From: Phenylobacterium deserti
Lineage (GTDB): Bacteria > Pseudomonadota > Alphaproteobacteria > Caulobacterales > Caulobacteraceae
Length of the DNA stretch: 57,776 nucleotides
Direction of reading: 5' to 3'
NCBI GenBank assembly: GCA_945883235.1
Contig: CAMCXF010000016.1
Location: 1 to 57,776, forward strand
The notes under the pieces are model-generated. The model saw nothing but the letters and a program-made list of their open reading frames with translations. It was not told the DNA's origin and did no database searches. Shown here one piece after another: positions 18,288 through 27,318 of the stretch (positions are counted from its first letter, which is position 1; each line of letters begins with the position of its first letter). The translations under genes were made by a program, and so were the position numbers.

Positions 18288-19399
18288 CAGCTCAACCCCG
18301 TCGCCGGGTTCGGCGTCTGGAATGGCCCGAAACCGAAGTGGTCCAGCCAGCGAACGTCGCCGGCGAACATGTCGCGCAGGTCGGGCATGCCGTATTTCAG
18401 CATCCCCAGCCGGTCGACGCCGAAGCCGAAGGCGAAGCCCTGCCACTCGTCGGGATCCAGGCCGCAGTTGGTGAGCACGTTGGGATGCACCATTCCGCAA
18501 CCGACGATTTCCATCCAGTCGCTGCCCTGGCCGATCTTCACATCGCCGCCCGAGCGGTCGCACTTCACATCCATCTCGGCCGACGGTTCGGTGAAGGGGA
18601 AGTGATGCGGGCGGAACCGGGTCTCGACGACCGGAGTCTCGAAGAACCGGCTGATGAAGGTGTCCAGCGTCCACTTCAGATGGCCCATGTGGATGTTGCG
18701 ATCGATCACCAGACCTTCGATCTGGTGGAACATCGGTGTGTGTGTGGCGTCACTGTCCGAGCGATAGGTACGGCCCGGCACGATGATGCGGATCGGCGGC
18801 GTCTGGCTGGACGCGATCCAGGCCGGCAGCTTGTGGTTCTGGCCCTGCTGCATGGCGCGGATCTGCACGGGGCTGGTGTGGGTGCGCAGCAGCTTGCGCT
18901 GTCCGGTCTCGTCCTCGGGCAGCCAGAAGGTGTCGTGCATCTCCCGCGCCGGGTGCTTGGGCGGGAAATTCAGCGCCGTGAAATTGTGGAAGTCATCCTC
19001 GATGTCCGGCCCTTCGGCCAGCGCAAAGCCCATGTCGGCAAAGACGGCGATCATCTCGTCCATCACCTGCATGGTTGGATGCACGCGACCGCGACGCTCG
19101 GGCGGTGGCGGCAGGGACAGGTCGACGCGCTCGCCGACCAGCCGGGCATCCAGTTCAGCGGCTTCCAGCGCAGCCTTGCGTTCGGCGATAGCAGCGGCCA
19201 CGGCATCGCGCAGGCCGTTGATCTTGGGGCCCTGTTCGCGGCGCTCATCCGGAGTCAGGCGACCCAGCGTCTTGAGCAGCTCGGAGATGAAGCCGGTCTT
19301 GCCCAGCGCCTCGACGCGGATGGCTTCCAGCGCCGCGACATCAGCGGCGGCGGCGACACGGGCGGACAGTTCGGCTTGAAGTATTGAGAGATCGGTCAT
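18287..19399 (-). CDS. pheS: Phenylalanine--tRNA ligase, alpha subunit
   Basis: 370 residues. The N-terminal coiled coil (about 1-90) precedes the class II catalytic core: [20 protein letters not shown], motif 2 with [20 protein letters not shown], and motif 3 with [17 protein letters not shown]. It activates Phe and forms the heterotetramer with PheT. It is coupled to the ASCH gene. The rplT-rpmI terminator lies 50 bases upstream of its start, so pheS probably has its own promoter in 19400-19448. Confidence 0.98.
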   Translation of the reverse strand: MTDLSILQAELSARVAAAADVAALEAIRVEALGKTGFISELLKTLGRLTPDERREQGPKINGLRDAVAAAIAERKAALEAAELDARLVGERVDLSLPPPPERRGRVHPTMQVMDEMIAVFADMGFALAEGPDIEDDFHNFTALNFPPKHPAREMHDTFWLPEDETGQRKLLRTHTSPVQIRAMQQGQNHKLPAWIASSQTPPIRIIVPGRTYRSDSDATHTPMFHQIEGLVIDRNIHMGHLKWTLDTFISRFFETPVVETRFRPHHFPFTEPSAEMDVKCDRSGGDVKIGQGSDWMEIVGCGMVHPNVLTNCGLDPDEWQGFAFGFGVDRLGMLKYGMPDLRDMFAGDVRWLDHFGFGPFQTPNPATGLS

Positions 19400-19448
19400 G
19401 GGACGGGTGTCCTAGCGGTACGTCTTCCTGGGGTGAAGAGGGCGCAGC

Positions 19449-19480
19449 AAAAAGCCCTCCGGCGGTTCGGCCGGAGGGCT
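19449..19480 (-). terminator. Intrinsic terminator after rpmI-rplT
   Basis: Read on the minus strand: AGCCCTCCGGC, loop CGAACC, GCCGGAGGGCT, then TTTT. An 11-bp G/C-rich stem with a 6-base loop and a T tract is a textbook Rho-independent terminator. It lies 34 bases after the rplT stop and ahead of pheS on the same strand, separating the ribosomal-protein unit from pheST. Confidence 0.88.
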
Positions 19481-19513
19481 CTTGAAACCTTTGAAGTCTA
19501 TCGACCCCAGGGC

Positions 19514-19870
19514 TTAAGCCAGCGCGGCGCGAACCTTGTCGGCGATGGCCTTGAACGCAACCGGATCGGCGCCGGCGATGTCGGCGAGGACTTTGCGGTC
19601 CATTTCGATCCCGGCCTGATCAAGGCCGTGAATAAACTGCGAGTAGGTGAAGCCCTCGGTGCGGGCCGCAGCGTTGATCCGCTGGATCCACAGCGACCGG
19701 AACATCCGCTTGCGGATCTTGCGGTCGCGATAGGCGTACTGCCCGGCCCGGTCCACGGCCGCCTTGGCGGTGCGGATGGTGTTCTTGCGCCGGCCATAGA
19801 AACCCTTGGCCTGCTCGAGAACCTTCTTGTGCTTTGCGTGGGCGGTAACGCCCCTCTTAACGCGTGCCAT
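19514..19870 (-). CDS. rplT: 50S ribosomal protein L20
   Basis: 118 residues, the standard length. [20 protein letters not shown] and [20 protein letters not shown] are diagnostic of L20, which binds 23S rRNA early in assembly. In many bacteria L20 represses its own operon through an rRNA-like leader. It directly follows rpmI (13-base gap) and is followed by an intrinsic terminator. Confidence 0.99.
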   Translation of the reverse strand: MARVKRGVTAHAKHKKVLEQAKGFYGRRKNTIRTAKAAVDRAGQYAYRDRKIRKRMFRSLWIQRINAAARTEGFTYSQFIHGLDQAGIEMDRKVLADIAGADPVAFKAIADKVRAALA

Positions 19871-19883
19871 CTGTCAGCGCTCC

Positions 19884-20087
19884 TTAAGCGAGGCCGTAGG
19901 GGATCCAAAGTTTGATGATCTTCGCGTCGGACGCGCTCATCACTTTGGTGCCACGGTTTTGACGGATGTACTTGGCGTTATGGCTGCTCAGGCGGTGACG
20001 CTTGCCGGCGACGCCAGCCTTGATCTTGCCAGACGCCGTGAGCCGAAAGCGCTTCTTCACGCCTGACTTGGTCTTCAGTTTGGGCAT
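19884..20087 (-). CDS. rpmI: 50S ribosomal protein L35
   Basis: 67 residues: MPKLKTKSGVKKRFRLTASG, then KRHRLSSHNAKYIRQNRG, the L35 signature. It forms a two-gene unit with rplT. Unlike the common order infC-rpmI-rplT, here three unrelated genes and about 2.8 kb separate it from infC. A stem-loop at 20133-20165 lies 46 bases upstream of the start. Confidence 0.99.
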   Translation of the reverse strand: MPKLKTKSGVKKRFRLTASGKIKAGVAGKRHRLSSHNAKYIRQNRGTKVMSASDAKIIKLWIPYGLA

Positions 20088-20132
20088 TTCACGTCGGGAT
20101 CCGAAAACCCCGTCCTCTAGGTCGTGTTGATG

Positions 20133-20165
20133 AACCGCCCTGGCATGCCTTTGGGCCAGGCGGTT
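20133..20165 (-). promoter_or_regulatory. Stem-loop in the rpmI leader
   Basis: On the minus strand AACCGCCTGGC and GCCAGGGCGGTT form a stem of about 11 pairs with one bulge, around a loop of about 10 bases. No T tract follows. It lies between the MFS gene and rpmI, so it may be a rough terminator for the MFS gene or part of the rpmI-rplT leader used for L20 autoregulation. I cannot decide which from the sequence. Confidence 0.4.
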
Positions 20166-20217
20166 CCGAAGGGGCGGGTGAATACGGGAAAGGGGCGGGG
20201 AATGCAAGGTACACCCC

Positions 20218-21486
20218 TCACGCCAACCGCGGCGCCCGCCCGATCACCTGCACCGCAAACCAGAACGCGGGCAAGATCAGCAGCGCCGAGAACCCGAACG
20301 GAGCCCCCGGTGACACCATCGAAAACAGCTGCCCGGCGGCGACAGGTCCGCCGATCCGGGCCAGCGCCATGCCGCTCATATTCAGGCCCAGCATCTCGCC
20401 CTGGCGGTCCGGCGGCGCGGTGCGGCTGATCAACGCCGAGATATTGGGAAAACAGATCGACTGTCCGATGCAGACCAGCGCGAACCCCACGACGGCGATC
20501 TGCCAGTTGGGGGCCAACCCTTGCGTCACGATCCCGGCGAACATGAACACCAGTCCGCCCATCAGTGTCTTGGCCTCGCCGTAGATCCGCGCCAGCCGCC
20601 CGCAGAGCCAGCCCTGGCAGACCGCGCCCAGGATGCCGATGGTCATGAAGGCTGTGCCGATCTCACGCGGTCCCCAGCCGAACCGCGCCTCGGTCCACAG
20701 GCCGTAGGTCGCCTCGATGCCGGCAAACCCCACCACCACGATAAAGCTGATCAGCATCACCCGGCTGACAATAGGATCCGCAAAGCCCTCCCGCAGGCCG
20801 GCGATGCGAGAGGATTTTCGCGGTGTCACGTCCTTGGGCAGCGTCTCGCGGACCAGCAGGATCACCGCCAGCGTCGAGGCAAATGCAAAGCCTGCCGCCA
20901 CCAGCAACGGCAACTGGAACCCCAGTGCGCCCCGGCTGGGCTGGGCCAGAAACCCGCCGATGGCCGGGCCCAGGATAAAGCCGGTGCTGAACGCCGCCCC
21001 CATGATCCCCATGCGCTGGGCGCGTTTTTCCGGCGGCGTGATATCGGCCATCGCCCCCTGCAGGGTCGAGATATTCCCCGCAAAAACGCCGGTCACGAAC
21101 CGGATGACGAACGCCGCCGTGATGTTCGGCGCAAACGCCAGCGCCGCATAGCTGACCCCCACCATGGCGATGGTGACGATCAGCACAGGCCGCCGGCCGA
21201 TCCGGTCCGACAGCTTGCCCCAGATCGGCTCACCGATGAACTGGCCCACCGAAAACGCCGAGAACAGCAGGGTGATCTGCCAGGCCGGCGCATCGAACGC
21301 CTTGGCGAAAAACGGCAGCAGCGGGATCACGAGGCCAAAGCCCGCAATCATCAGGAAGATCACCGTCAACAGCACGATGAGCGCGCGACGTTCTTCCGGC
21401 GGGCTCATGCCGGCAGGGTTGGTGGCGATCAGCAACGCGGCCTCGCCATGAGGCGGCGGTGCCTCTTGGGGGGCTGTGTCGGACAT
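20218..21486 (-). CDS. MFS drug:proton antiporter (TetA/DHA1-like)
   Basis: 422 residues, twelve membrane segments. The motif GEPIWGKLSDRIGRRPVLIV is the antiporter motif A of the DHA1 family, as is PEKRAQRMGIMGAAFSTGFI (motif C region, with GPAIGGFL). Substrates in this family are tetracyclines, fluoroquinolones or metabolites; the specific one cannot be read. It lies inside the translation cluster between infC and rpmI, on the same strand as both. Confidence 0.88.
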   Translation of the reverse strand: MSDTAPQEAPPPHGEAALLIATNPAGMSPPEERRALIVLLTVIFLMIAGFGLVIPLLPFFAKAFDAPAWQITLLFSAFSVGQFIGEPIWGKLSDRIGRRPVLIVTIAMVGVSYAALAFAPNITAAFVIRFVTGVFAGNISTLQGAMADITPPEKRAQRMGIMGAAFSTGFILGPAIGGFLAQPSRGALGFQLPLLVAAGFAFASTLAVILLVRETLPKDVTPRKSSRIAGLREGFADPIVSRVMLISFIVVVGFAGIEATYGLWTEARFGWGPREIGTAFMTIGILGAVCQGWLCGRLARIYGEAKTLMGGLVFMFAGIVTQGLAPNWQIAVVGFALVCIGQSICFPNISALISRTAPPDRQGEMLGLNMSGMALARIGGPVAAGQLFSMVSPGAPFGFSALLILPAFWFAVQVIGRAPRLA

Positions 21487-21524
21487 CTGCGGTTGTTAGG
21501 CCCAGGGTGACGCTTGGGCAAGAT

Positions 21525-21854
21525 TCACATGGCAGGCGTGTTGGGTTGAAGATGGGCCAGCGGGCCATCCTCGATGAAGAACTGAGGGAAGAGGTCATTC
21601 CACTTGGGGTTCGCGAGTTCGATGAGATTCACCTTCCACTCGCGTTTGTATTTTTTGAGGGACTTCTCGCGCTGGATTGCCGTCACGATACTGTCGTGGG
21701 TTTCGAACCAGACGAGACGCTTCACGCCATAGCGCTTGGTGAAGCCATCAATCAGCCCCTCACGGTGTTGCGCCACGCGGCTCAACAGCTCGCTGGTCAC
21801 GCCGATGTAGAGGGTGCCGTGCTGACCACTGGCCATCATGTACACAGCGTTCAC
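21525..21854 (-). CDS. GIY-YIG endonuclease-like protein beside REP palindromes
   Basis: About 109 residues from a GTG at 21854. The motif AVYMMASGQHGTLYIGVTS is the GIY-YIG pair (YMM...YIG), followed by catalytic-type Arg (SRVAQHREGLIDGFT), Tyr (KRYGVKRLVWFE) and Glu (IQREKSLKKYKREWK). This is the short UPF0213/YhbQ-like group. No RBS decides between GTG at 21854 and the internal ATGs, but the family pattern needs the upstream one. A perfect 33-bp inverted repeat of REP-like sequences lies immediately upstream. Confidence 0.85.
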   Translation of the reverse strand: MNAVYMMASGQHGTLYIGVTSELLSRVAQHREGLIDGFTKRYGVKRLVWFETHDSIVTAIQREKSLKKYKREWKVNLIELANPKWNDLFPQFFIEDGPLAHLQPNTPAM

Positions 21855-21872
21855 CCGACAATCCCCCAACCC

Positions 21873-21999
21873 CTCGTCATGGCCGGGCTTGTCCCGGCCA
21901 CCCAGATACGCCGATGTTAGCAGGCCGGTGCGATCCGCCCAGCTAGCACTTGACCGCTCAGTGCTTCTGGGTGGCCGGGACAAGCCCGGCCATGACGAG
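21873..21999. repeat. Perfect 33-bp inverted repeat of REP-type palindromes
   Basis: The arms 21873-21905 and 21967-21999 are exact reverse complements over 33 bases, separated by 61 bases. Each arm holds its own palindrome, GGCCGGG-CTTGT-CCCGGCC, so the unit is a BIME/REPIN-like pair. It starts 19 bases upstream of the GIY-YIG gene and ends before the metallo-beta-lactamase stop. The same core with loop CTTGT recurs at 32046-32068. Confidence 0.92.
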
Positions 22000-22020
22000 C
22001 AACAGAGTGAACGTGCGCGC

Positions 22021-22893
22021 CTACGGATTCTGCCGCTTGAACTCCGCCCGGAACGCCGCTTCGGCACCGGCGTAGAACGCCCTGCACCCTGCCGGATCGA
22101 CAAATGCATCCAGCTTCCCCGCGTCCAGCGCCTTGCGCTTCGCGTCCATCCCGAAGAACTGGCCGTGGGAGCCCAGGAACACCTCGCAAGGCAACGCCTT
22201 CCAGGTCGCGAAGCTCTTTTCGAAATCCGAAGTGATCCCCGGATAGGTCTCGGACTTGCCCAGCTTGTAGCCGGACAGCACGCTCGACGAGCAATGCACC
22301 AGCCCCTGACGTACCTTGCCGGCCACCGTCACCGGGAACGTCCAGGTCGTGCAGCCCTTGGTGTGGCCGCCGGTCACATGGGCGGTCAGCGCCCAGCCAC
22401 CCAGCTTGACTGTCTGGCCATCCTTCAGCGTCACGTCGGGCTTCACCGGCTCATAGTAAAAGCGTTCGCCCTTCAGGAACGGATCGCCCCGGCCGCCCGC
22501 CGCGATGATCGGCCCGTCGGCCGCGCTGGCAAAGAGTTTCAGCCCCGGCGCATTGCGCTTGATCTCGGCCAGGCCAGCGGCGTGGTCGAAGTGCTGATGG
22601 GTGTTGAGCAGAACTTTCACCTGCGCGGGATCAAAGCCCAGTGTCCGAATGTTGGCCACGACCTGGCGTCCGGTGACTGCATCTCCGCCATCCAGAACGA
22701 TCAGGCCGGCCTTTGACACGAAGAGGTAGGCCGCGAGGTCCGAGGCCCCGACGTAGTAGACGTTCTCGCCGATCTTGAACGGCTTGACCGGCGTCGCCCA
22801 GTTGGACGCGTCCTGCGCAGACGAACCGCCAGACATGAAAACAGCCGCCATGACGGCGACCGCTCCAATTCGGCTGAAAATGCTCGGCGTCAC
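22021..22893 (-). CDS. Subclass B3 metallo-beta-lactamase-fold hydrolase
   Basis: 290 residues with a signal peptide (to about residue 27), so periplasmic. Zinc ligands of B3 enzymes are readable: His99, His101, Asp103 and His104 in [11 protein letters not shown], His177 in [11 protein letters not shown], and His243 in LGSHGQFF. The spacing fits B3 enzymes such as the Caulobacter chromosomal ones. The start is GTG at 22893, overlapping the infC stop (GTGA), so it is translationally coupled to infC. Beta-lactam hydrolysis is probable but not proven from sequence. Confidence 0.87.
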   Translation of the reverse strand: MTPSIFSRIGAVAVMAAVFMSGGSSAQDASNWATPVKPFKIGENVYYVGASDLAAYLFVSKAGLIVLDGGDAVTGRQVVANIRTLGFDPAQVKVLLNTHQHFDHAAGLAEIKRNAPGLKLFASAADGPIIAAGGRGDPFLKGERFYYEPVKPDVTLKDGQTVKLGGWALTAHVTGGHTKGCTTWTFPVTVAGKVRQGLVHCSSSVLSGYKLGKSETYPGITSDFEKSFATWKALPCEVFLGSHGQFFGMDAKRKALDAGKLDAFVDPAGCRAFYAGAEAAFRAEFKRQNP

Positions 22894-23423
22894 TTGGGGG
22901 CCAGGATCATGATCATCTGGCGGCCCTCCATGCGAGGTTCGTACTCCACCTTGGCGACGGGCTCGAAATCGACCTTCACTCTCTGGAGCAGCTTCATGCC
23001 CAGTTCGGGGTGGGCCAGTTCGCGTCCGCGGAAGCGGAGCGTGATCTTCACCTTGTCGCCCTCTTCGAAGAAGCGGTGCATGGAGCGCTGCTTTACCTCG
23101 TAGTCGTGGATATCGATGTTGGGCCGGAGCTTGATTTCCTTTAGCTCCACCACCTTTTGCTTTTTGCGCGCCTCGTTCTTCTTCTTCTGTTCCTGGAACT
23201 TGAACTTGCCATAGTCCAGGATTTTGCAGACGGGCGGATCGGCGTTGGGAACGATCTCCACCAGATCCAGGCCAGCTTCTACAGCGGCTTCGATGGCGGC
23301 GGATGTGGGCATCACGCCCTGCTTCTCTCCGTGCTGATCAATGAGCAGCACGCGGGGGACGCGGATGTCTTCGTTCATACGCGGACCGTCTTTGACGGGC
23401 GGCGATTGGTTGGGACGGCGAAT
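22890..23423 (-). CDS. infC: Translation initiation factor IF-3 with an ATT start
   Basis: About 177 residues. The core [20 protein letters not shown] and the C-terminal [18 protein letters not shown] are IF-3. IF-3 prevents 50S joining and rejects non-canonical starts. The ATG at 23378 would remove the short N-terminal arm normally present. Upstream, ATT at 23421-23423 sits 8 bases after a GGAG box at 23432-23435, reproducing the classic AUU start by which IF-3 represses itself. An ATG at 23453 lacks this spacing. Confidence 0.9.
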   Translation of the reverse strand: MRRPNQSPPVKDGPRMNEDIRVPRVLLIDQHGEKQGVMPTSAAIEAAVEAGLDLVEIVPNADPPVCKILDYGKFKFQEQKKKNEARKKQKVVELKEIKLRPNIDIHDYEVKQRSMHRFFEEGDKVKITLRFRGRELAHPELGMKLLQRVKVDFEPVAKVEYEPRMEGRQMIMILAPK

Positions 23424-23519
23424 AGGCAAGTCTCCGGGACTGTTGAAACGCAAAAAACGCCGGGTCGCGCGGGGCGATCCGGTCGGCTGCTCAGTATATG
23501 ACGAAGGGGGGGCTCCGTA

Positions 23520-24506
23520 TCAAGGCAAAGCGGCAGGCGAGGCCACCAAAGAGTTGGCCGCCTGCGCCACTTGCGCCACAGGCAGGTCCTCGAGGCGGTC
23601 GGCGCGCAATATGGCCACACGCCCCCGCGGTGCCGACAAGGCCGGGTCCGACGCCTTGGAAAACAGCACAATGGCCGGTGCCCCCGCTGCAGCGGCCAGG
23701 TGCAGCGGCCCGGTGTCATTGCCCACCGCCAGCGCCGCCCTGGCCCCCAGCATCGCCACTCGGGCGAAGTCGGTGCGGCCCGTCAGGTCGCGGGCCCTTG
23801 GCGTCGTTCGCTGGATCGCATGGGCCAGTTCCGCCTCCTGCGGCCCGCCGATAATCACAATGTCGAAGCCCCGCGAGTAGAGAATGCGGGCCAGTTCGGA
23901 ATAGCTTTCCACCGGCCAGCGCTTTTCCGGCCGGTGCGCCGCGCCGCCGGGCACGAACATGACGTAGGGCCGGGGCCGGTTGCCGCCGGGTGCGGGCCGT
24001 TCGGCGGCCTTGGCCTTCAGGATCCACGAAAGATCGGGCGCCGGCGCGCTGCCGGGCTCCGTCGGCGCATCATCCCAGATCCCTGCAGACATCAACTGGT
24101 CAGCATGGCGTTCCAGGGTGTGCATCGCGTTCCGAAGCGGGTTTCGGTGTGGCAGTGCACAGCCCCAGGCGATGCCCGACCAGACCGGCGGGCCGGGCCG
24201 CAACATCTGGAAGATCCGGTTGGATCGCGACGAGGTCTGCAGGTCATAAACCCGCCCATAGCCCGCGGCCTTGATCCGCTTCCTGAGCACCATCCAGTCG
24301 GCAAAGCTCTGGGGTCGCCCGCCGGGGTCGACGGCGTTGAAATACGGGCAGATCTTCGCCAGGGCCTCGAACGGCGGCGTGGTCAGCAGGGTGATGTGCG
24401 CCTTGGGATGCGCCTGGCGGATCTTGCGCATCGCGGCCAGCGCCAGCACGAAATCGCCCAGCGCCGACAGCTTGATCACCAGGATTCGTTCGACCTGCCG
24501 GGCCAT
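23520..24506 (-). CDS. Glycosyltransferase family 9 (heptosyltransferase-like)
   Basis: 328 residues in two Rossmann domains. The N-terminal ERILVIKLSALGDFVLALAA is the GT9 start, and PGGAAHRPEKRWPVESYSEL plus GNDTGPLHLAAAAGAPAI are the donor-site motifs of ADP-heptose transferases. It probably adds a sugar to LPS core. The ATG at 24506 overlaps the stop of the GT4 gene (TGATG), so the two are coupled and may act in succession. Confidence 0.88.
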   Translation of the reverse strand: MARQVERILVIKLSALGDFVLALAAMRKIRQAHPKAHITLLTTPPFEALAKICPYFNAVDPGGRPQSFADWMVLRKRIKAAGYGRVYDLQTSSRSNRIFQMLRPGPPVWSGIAWGCALPHRNPLRNAMHTLERHADQLMSAGIWDDAPTEPGSAPAPDLSWILKAKAAERPAPGGNRPRPYVMFVPGGAAHRPEKRWPVESYSELARILYSRGFDIVIIGGPQEAELAHAIQRTTPRARDLTGRTDFARVAMLGARAALAVGNDTGPLHLAAAAGAPAIVLFSKASDPALSAPRGRVAILRADRLEDLPVAQVAQAANSLVASPAALP

Positions 24507-25666
24507 CAGGCTCTGGCCTCCAGAACACGTTCGTAGGCCGCCAGGGTGGCGGCGCACATGGCCTCGGCGGAATAGAGTTGGCGAGCGCGATCGCGACCCA
24601 ATTCTCCCATCTCGCGCCGCGTTTCAGGTCCAATGTCGATGGCGCGCGCCAATGCCGCGGCCCAGGCCTCGGGGTGCTCTACAGGTGCCAGCCAACCGGT
24701 CTTGCCATCGAGAATGGTCTCCGTGACCCCGCCGTGGTTGGAGGCGATCACCGGGCGGCCCATCACCTGCGGCTCGACCGCCGCGCGGCCAAACGACTCG
24801 GGCACAATGGTCGGCAGGACGGCCAGATCGGCCAGCAGGTAAGCCGCCGGCATATCGTCGCAGTGGCCAACGATCTTCACGCTGTCGCCAAGTCCCGCCG
24901 CCTTGATCGCCGCCTCGACTTCTGCTGCGTAGCCGGTGCGTCCCTGATCGTCGCCGGCGAACAGGATCAGGAAATCCCGCCGTCCCTGCGCCGCCAGCCA
25001 ACGCGCGGCCTCGACAATGGTTAGATGCCCCTTGATCCGCGTCAGGCGGCCGGCCAGCAGGATGATGGTCCGGTCGTCCTGCGAAATATGCCAGGCGTCT
25101 CGCAAGGCGCTGATCCGGTCCGGCGTGACCAGGGCCGGGTCAAAGCGCGCCAGATCCACCCCGCGCGGAATGGTCACCAGCTTTTCGGCGGCGACATGAT
25201 GCTCAGCCACCACATGGTCGCGCGTGTAGTCCGAGTTGGCGATCACCAGATCGCCGCGGGTCATCACCGCGTTGTACCAGCGCTTCAGCCCTGATTGCGC
25301 CTTGTAGATCCCGTGATAGGTCGCCACGAACGGTGTCCGGGTCACATGCGCCGCCCAAAGTGCTGCGAACGCCGGCGCCCGGCTGCGGACGTGCACGATC
25401 GAGACGTTCTCCTCCCGGATCAACGCAATCAGGCGCGCGGCGTTGCCCAGCATGGTGATGGGGTTCTTTGACTGGACCGGCATCAGCTTCAGACGCCCGC
25501 CGTCGGCTTCCAGTCTGGCCGTCATGCGCCCGCCCCGGGTCGCCACCAGGGCGGATCCGCCAGCGCGAACCACAGCCTGCGCCACGTCGAGGGTGGTCTG
25601 CTCGGCGCCGCCGGTTTCAAGCTCGGGGACCACCTGCAACAGGGTGAAATTAGGGGGCAAGGACAC
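24506..25666 (-). CDS. Glycosyltransferase family 4
   Basis: 386 residues, GT-B fold. N-terminal LLQVVPELETGGAEQTTLDV and the C-terminal motif PESFGRAAVEPQVMGRPVIA (the E-x7-E retaining site) are typical of GT4 enzymes, as is GRLTRIKGHLTIVEAARWL. Substrate unknown; lipopolysaccharide or exopolysaccharide is likely from its coupling to the GT9 gene. It diverges from the hydrolase gene with 46 bases between. Confidence 0.9.
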   Translation of the reverse strand: MSLPPNFTLLQVVPELETGGAEQTTLDVAQAVVRAGGSALVATRGGRMTARLEADGGRLKLMPVQSKNPITMLGNAARLIALIREENVSIVHVRSRAPAFAALWAAHVTRTPFVATYHGIYKAQSGLKRWYNAVMTRGDLVIANSDYTRDHVVAEHHVAAEKLVTIPRGVDLARFDPALVTPDRISALRDAWHISQDDRTIILLAGRLTRIKGHLTIVEAARWLAAQGRRDFLILFAGDDQGRTGYAAEVEAAIKAAGLGDSVKIVGHCDDMPAAYLLADLAVLPTIVPESFGRAAVEPQVMGRPVIASNHGGVTETILDGKTGWLAPVEHPEAWAAALARAIDIGPETRREMGELGRDRARQLYSAEAMCAATLAAYERVLEARA

Positions 25667-25712
25667 AGCCCCCTCTCTAAACTGAGTTGCGCTCAGGTGC
25701 TAAGGCTCGTGC

Positions 25713-26459
25713 ATGGATGATATCAGCGGATTTCTGGATCAACCGGACGGCGCACAGGTGGCCTGGCGGCGCGTCGACGGCGCGGGCCCGACGGTTGTCT
25801 GGCTGGGTGGCTTCATGTCGGACATGACCGGGACAAAGGCTGAGGCGCTGTCCGACTGGGCCGTTGCGAACGCCCGGGCCTATGTGCGCTTCGACTATTT
25901 CGGCCATGGCGCGTCGTCGGGTGAGTTTCGTAACGGTACCGTCACGCGCTGGCGAGCCGACGCTCTGGCGGTGATCGATGACCTGACGCAGGGCGACCTG
26001 GTGCTGGTCGGATCCTCCATGGGCGGCTGGATCGCCTGTCTGGCGGCCATGGTGCGGCCTCGTCGGGTCAAGGCCATGGTGCTGATCGCCCCCGCGCCTG
26101 ACTTCACCGAGAAACTCATGACACCGGAGATTTCACCCGCGGGTCATGCAGCGCTGGCCGCCAACGGCGTCTGGATGCGCCCCTCCGACTACGGCGATCC
26201 CTATCCTATCACCCGCAAACTTCTGGAGGACGGTGCGCGCTGGTCGATCCTCGGCGGCAACCCGATCCCTATCGAGGTTCCGGTCCACATCCTGCAGGGC
26301 GGACAGGATCCCGATGTGCCGTGGCGCCACGCGCTTGAACTGGCCCAGGCCCTGAAGGGCGCGAACGTCGTCTTCACCCTGATCAAGGACGGCGACCACC
26401 GGTTGTCCCGCCCGCAGGACATCGCGCGGGTGATCGCTGCAGTGGCCGACGTCAGCTGA
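25713..26459 (+). CDS. Alpha/beta hydrolase (ABHD10-like)
   Basis: 248 residues. The nucleophile elbow GSSMGGWIACLAAM gives Ser; Asp in LQGGQDPDVPW and His in KDGDHRLSRPQD complete the triad. The N-terminal VVWLGGFMSDMTGTKAEAL and FDYFGHGASSGEF resemble ABHD10-type thioesterases or esterases. The C-terminus overlaps the SDR gene by 8 bases on the opposite strand. No lipoprotein or signal sequence, so cytoplasmic. Confidence 0.83.
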   Translation: MDDISGFLDQPDGAQVAWRRVDGAGPTVVWLGGFMSDMTGTKAEALSDWAVANARAYVRFDYFGHGASSGEFRNGTVTRWRADALAVIDDLTQGDLVLVGSSMGGWIACLAAMVRPRRVKAMVLIAPAPDFTEKLMTPEISPAGHAALAANGVWMRPSDYGDPYPITRKLLEDGARWSILGGNPIPIEVPVHILQGGQDPDVPWRHALELAQALKGANVVFTLIKDGDHRLSRPQDIARVIAAVADVS

Positions 26460-27315
26460 CCTCCGTCGCCAGGATCGCCGCCAACCCCTCGCGAAAGGTC
26501 GGATAAGCCGGTCGCCAGCCCAGTTCCGCCTTGGCCAGAGCGTTGGAGACCCGCTTGCTCTCTCCATAGAAGCGCATCGCCGTGGCGGAGAGCCCGGCGT
26601 CTTCCAGACTGACCTCCGGCGGTGACGGAATGCCCAGCAAACCGGCCGCGTAGGCCACCACCTCACTGTTCGGGGCCGGCTCGTCGTCGCAGAGGTTGTA
26701 GATGCCGCCCGCCCTGGGTCGTGACATCGAGGCTGCCAGTCCGGCGGCCAGATCATCCACATGGATGCGGGAAAACACCTGCCCGAGTGCCGAGATCCGC
26801 CTGGCCCGGCCGTCGCGAAGCCGGTCGAACGTCGACCGACCCGGGCCATAGATCCCCGGTAGCCGAAAGACCGTTATGGGAAACCCGGGACTTCGCCCCA
26901 GCTCAAGCCAGCCGGCTTCGGCATCGACCCGGCGCGCGCCCTCTACGGACCGCGGCACCAAGGGGCTGTGCTCCGTGACCCAGCGGCCCTGACGGTCGCC
27001 ATACACGCCGGTTGTTGAGAGATATCCGACCCAGTCCGGCACCTGGGCAGCCTGCTTCAGGAGCGGCGCGAGCGTGCCCCACCCCGGGCATCCATCCGGA
27101 CCCGGCGCGGCTGTGACCAGCACGGCTTGAGCGGCTGAAAGCGCTTGCGCGAGACCGGCCCGGTCCGTGACATCGACCGCGTCAAACCCGTCAGCCTCAA
27201 TCCGCACCTTTCCAATCGCGCTGCGAAAGGTCGCCATGACGCCCCAGCCAGCCGCCCCCATCCGCCGCGCCAGGACGCTGCCGGAAAACCCGTAGCCATA
27301 GATCAGCAGGCGCAA
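26452..27315 (-). CDS. SDR-family NAD(P)-dependent epimerase/dehydratase-like protein
   Basis: 287 residues. The N-terminal dinucleotide-binding site is LLIYGYGFSGSVLARRM (GYGFSG variant), with STTGVYGDRQGRWV as the catalytic strand and FRLPGIYGPGRSTFDRL further on. It belongs to the atypical SDR group of YeeZ-like proteins, which often lack the canonical Tyr-Lys pair; here Tyr in GVYGD is present. Substrate unknown. It precedes galU by 3 bases, so a nucleotide-sugar role is possible but unproven. Confidence 0.78.
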   Translation of the reverse strand: MRLLIYGYGFSGSVLARRMGAAGWGVMATFRSAIGKVRIEADGFDAVDVTDRAGLAQALSAAQAVLVTAAPGPDGCPGWGTLAPLLKQAAQVPDWVGYLSTTGVYGDRQGRWVTEHSPLVPRSVEGARRVDAEAGWLELGRSPGFPITVFRLPGIYGPGRSTFDRLRDGRARRISALGQVFSRIHVDDLAAGLAASMSRPRAGGIYNLCDDEPAPNSEVVAYAAGLLGIPSPPEVSLEDAGLSATAMRFYGESKRVSNALAKAELGWRPAYPTFREGLAAILATEVS

Positions 27316-27318
27316 GGC

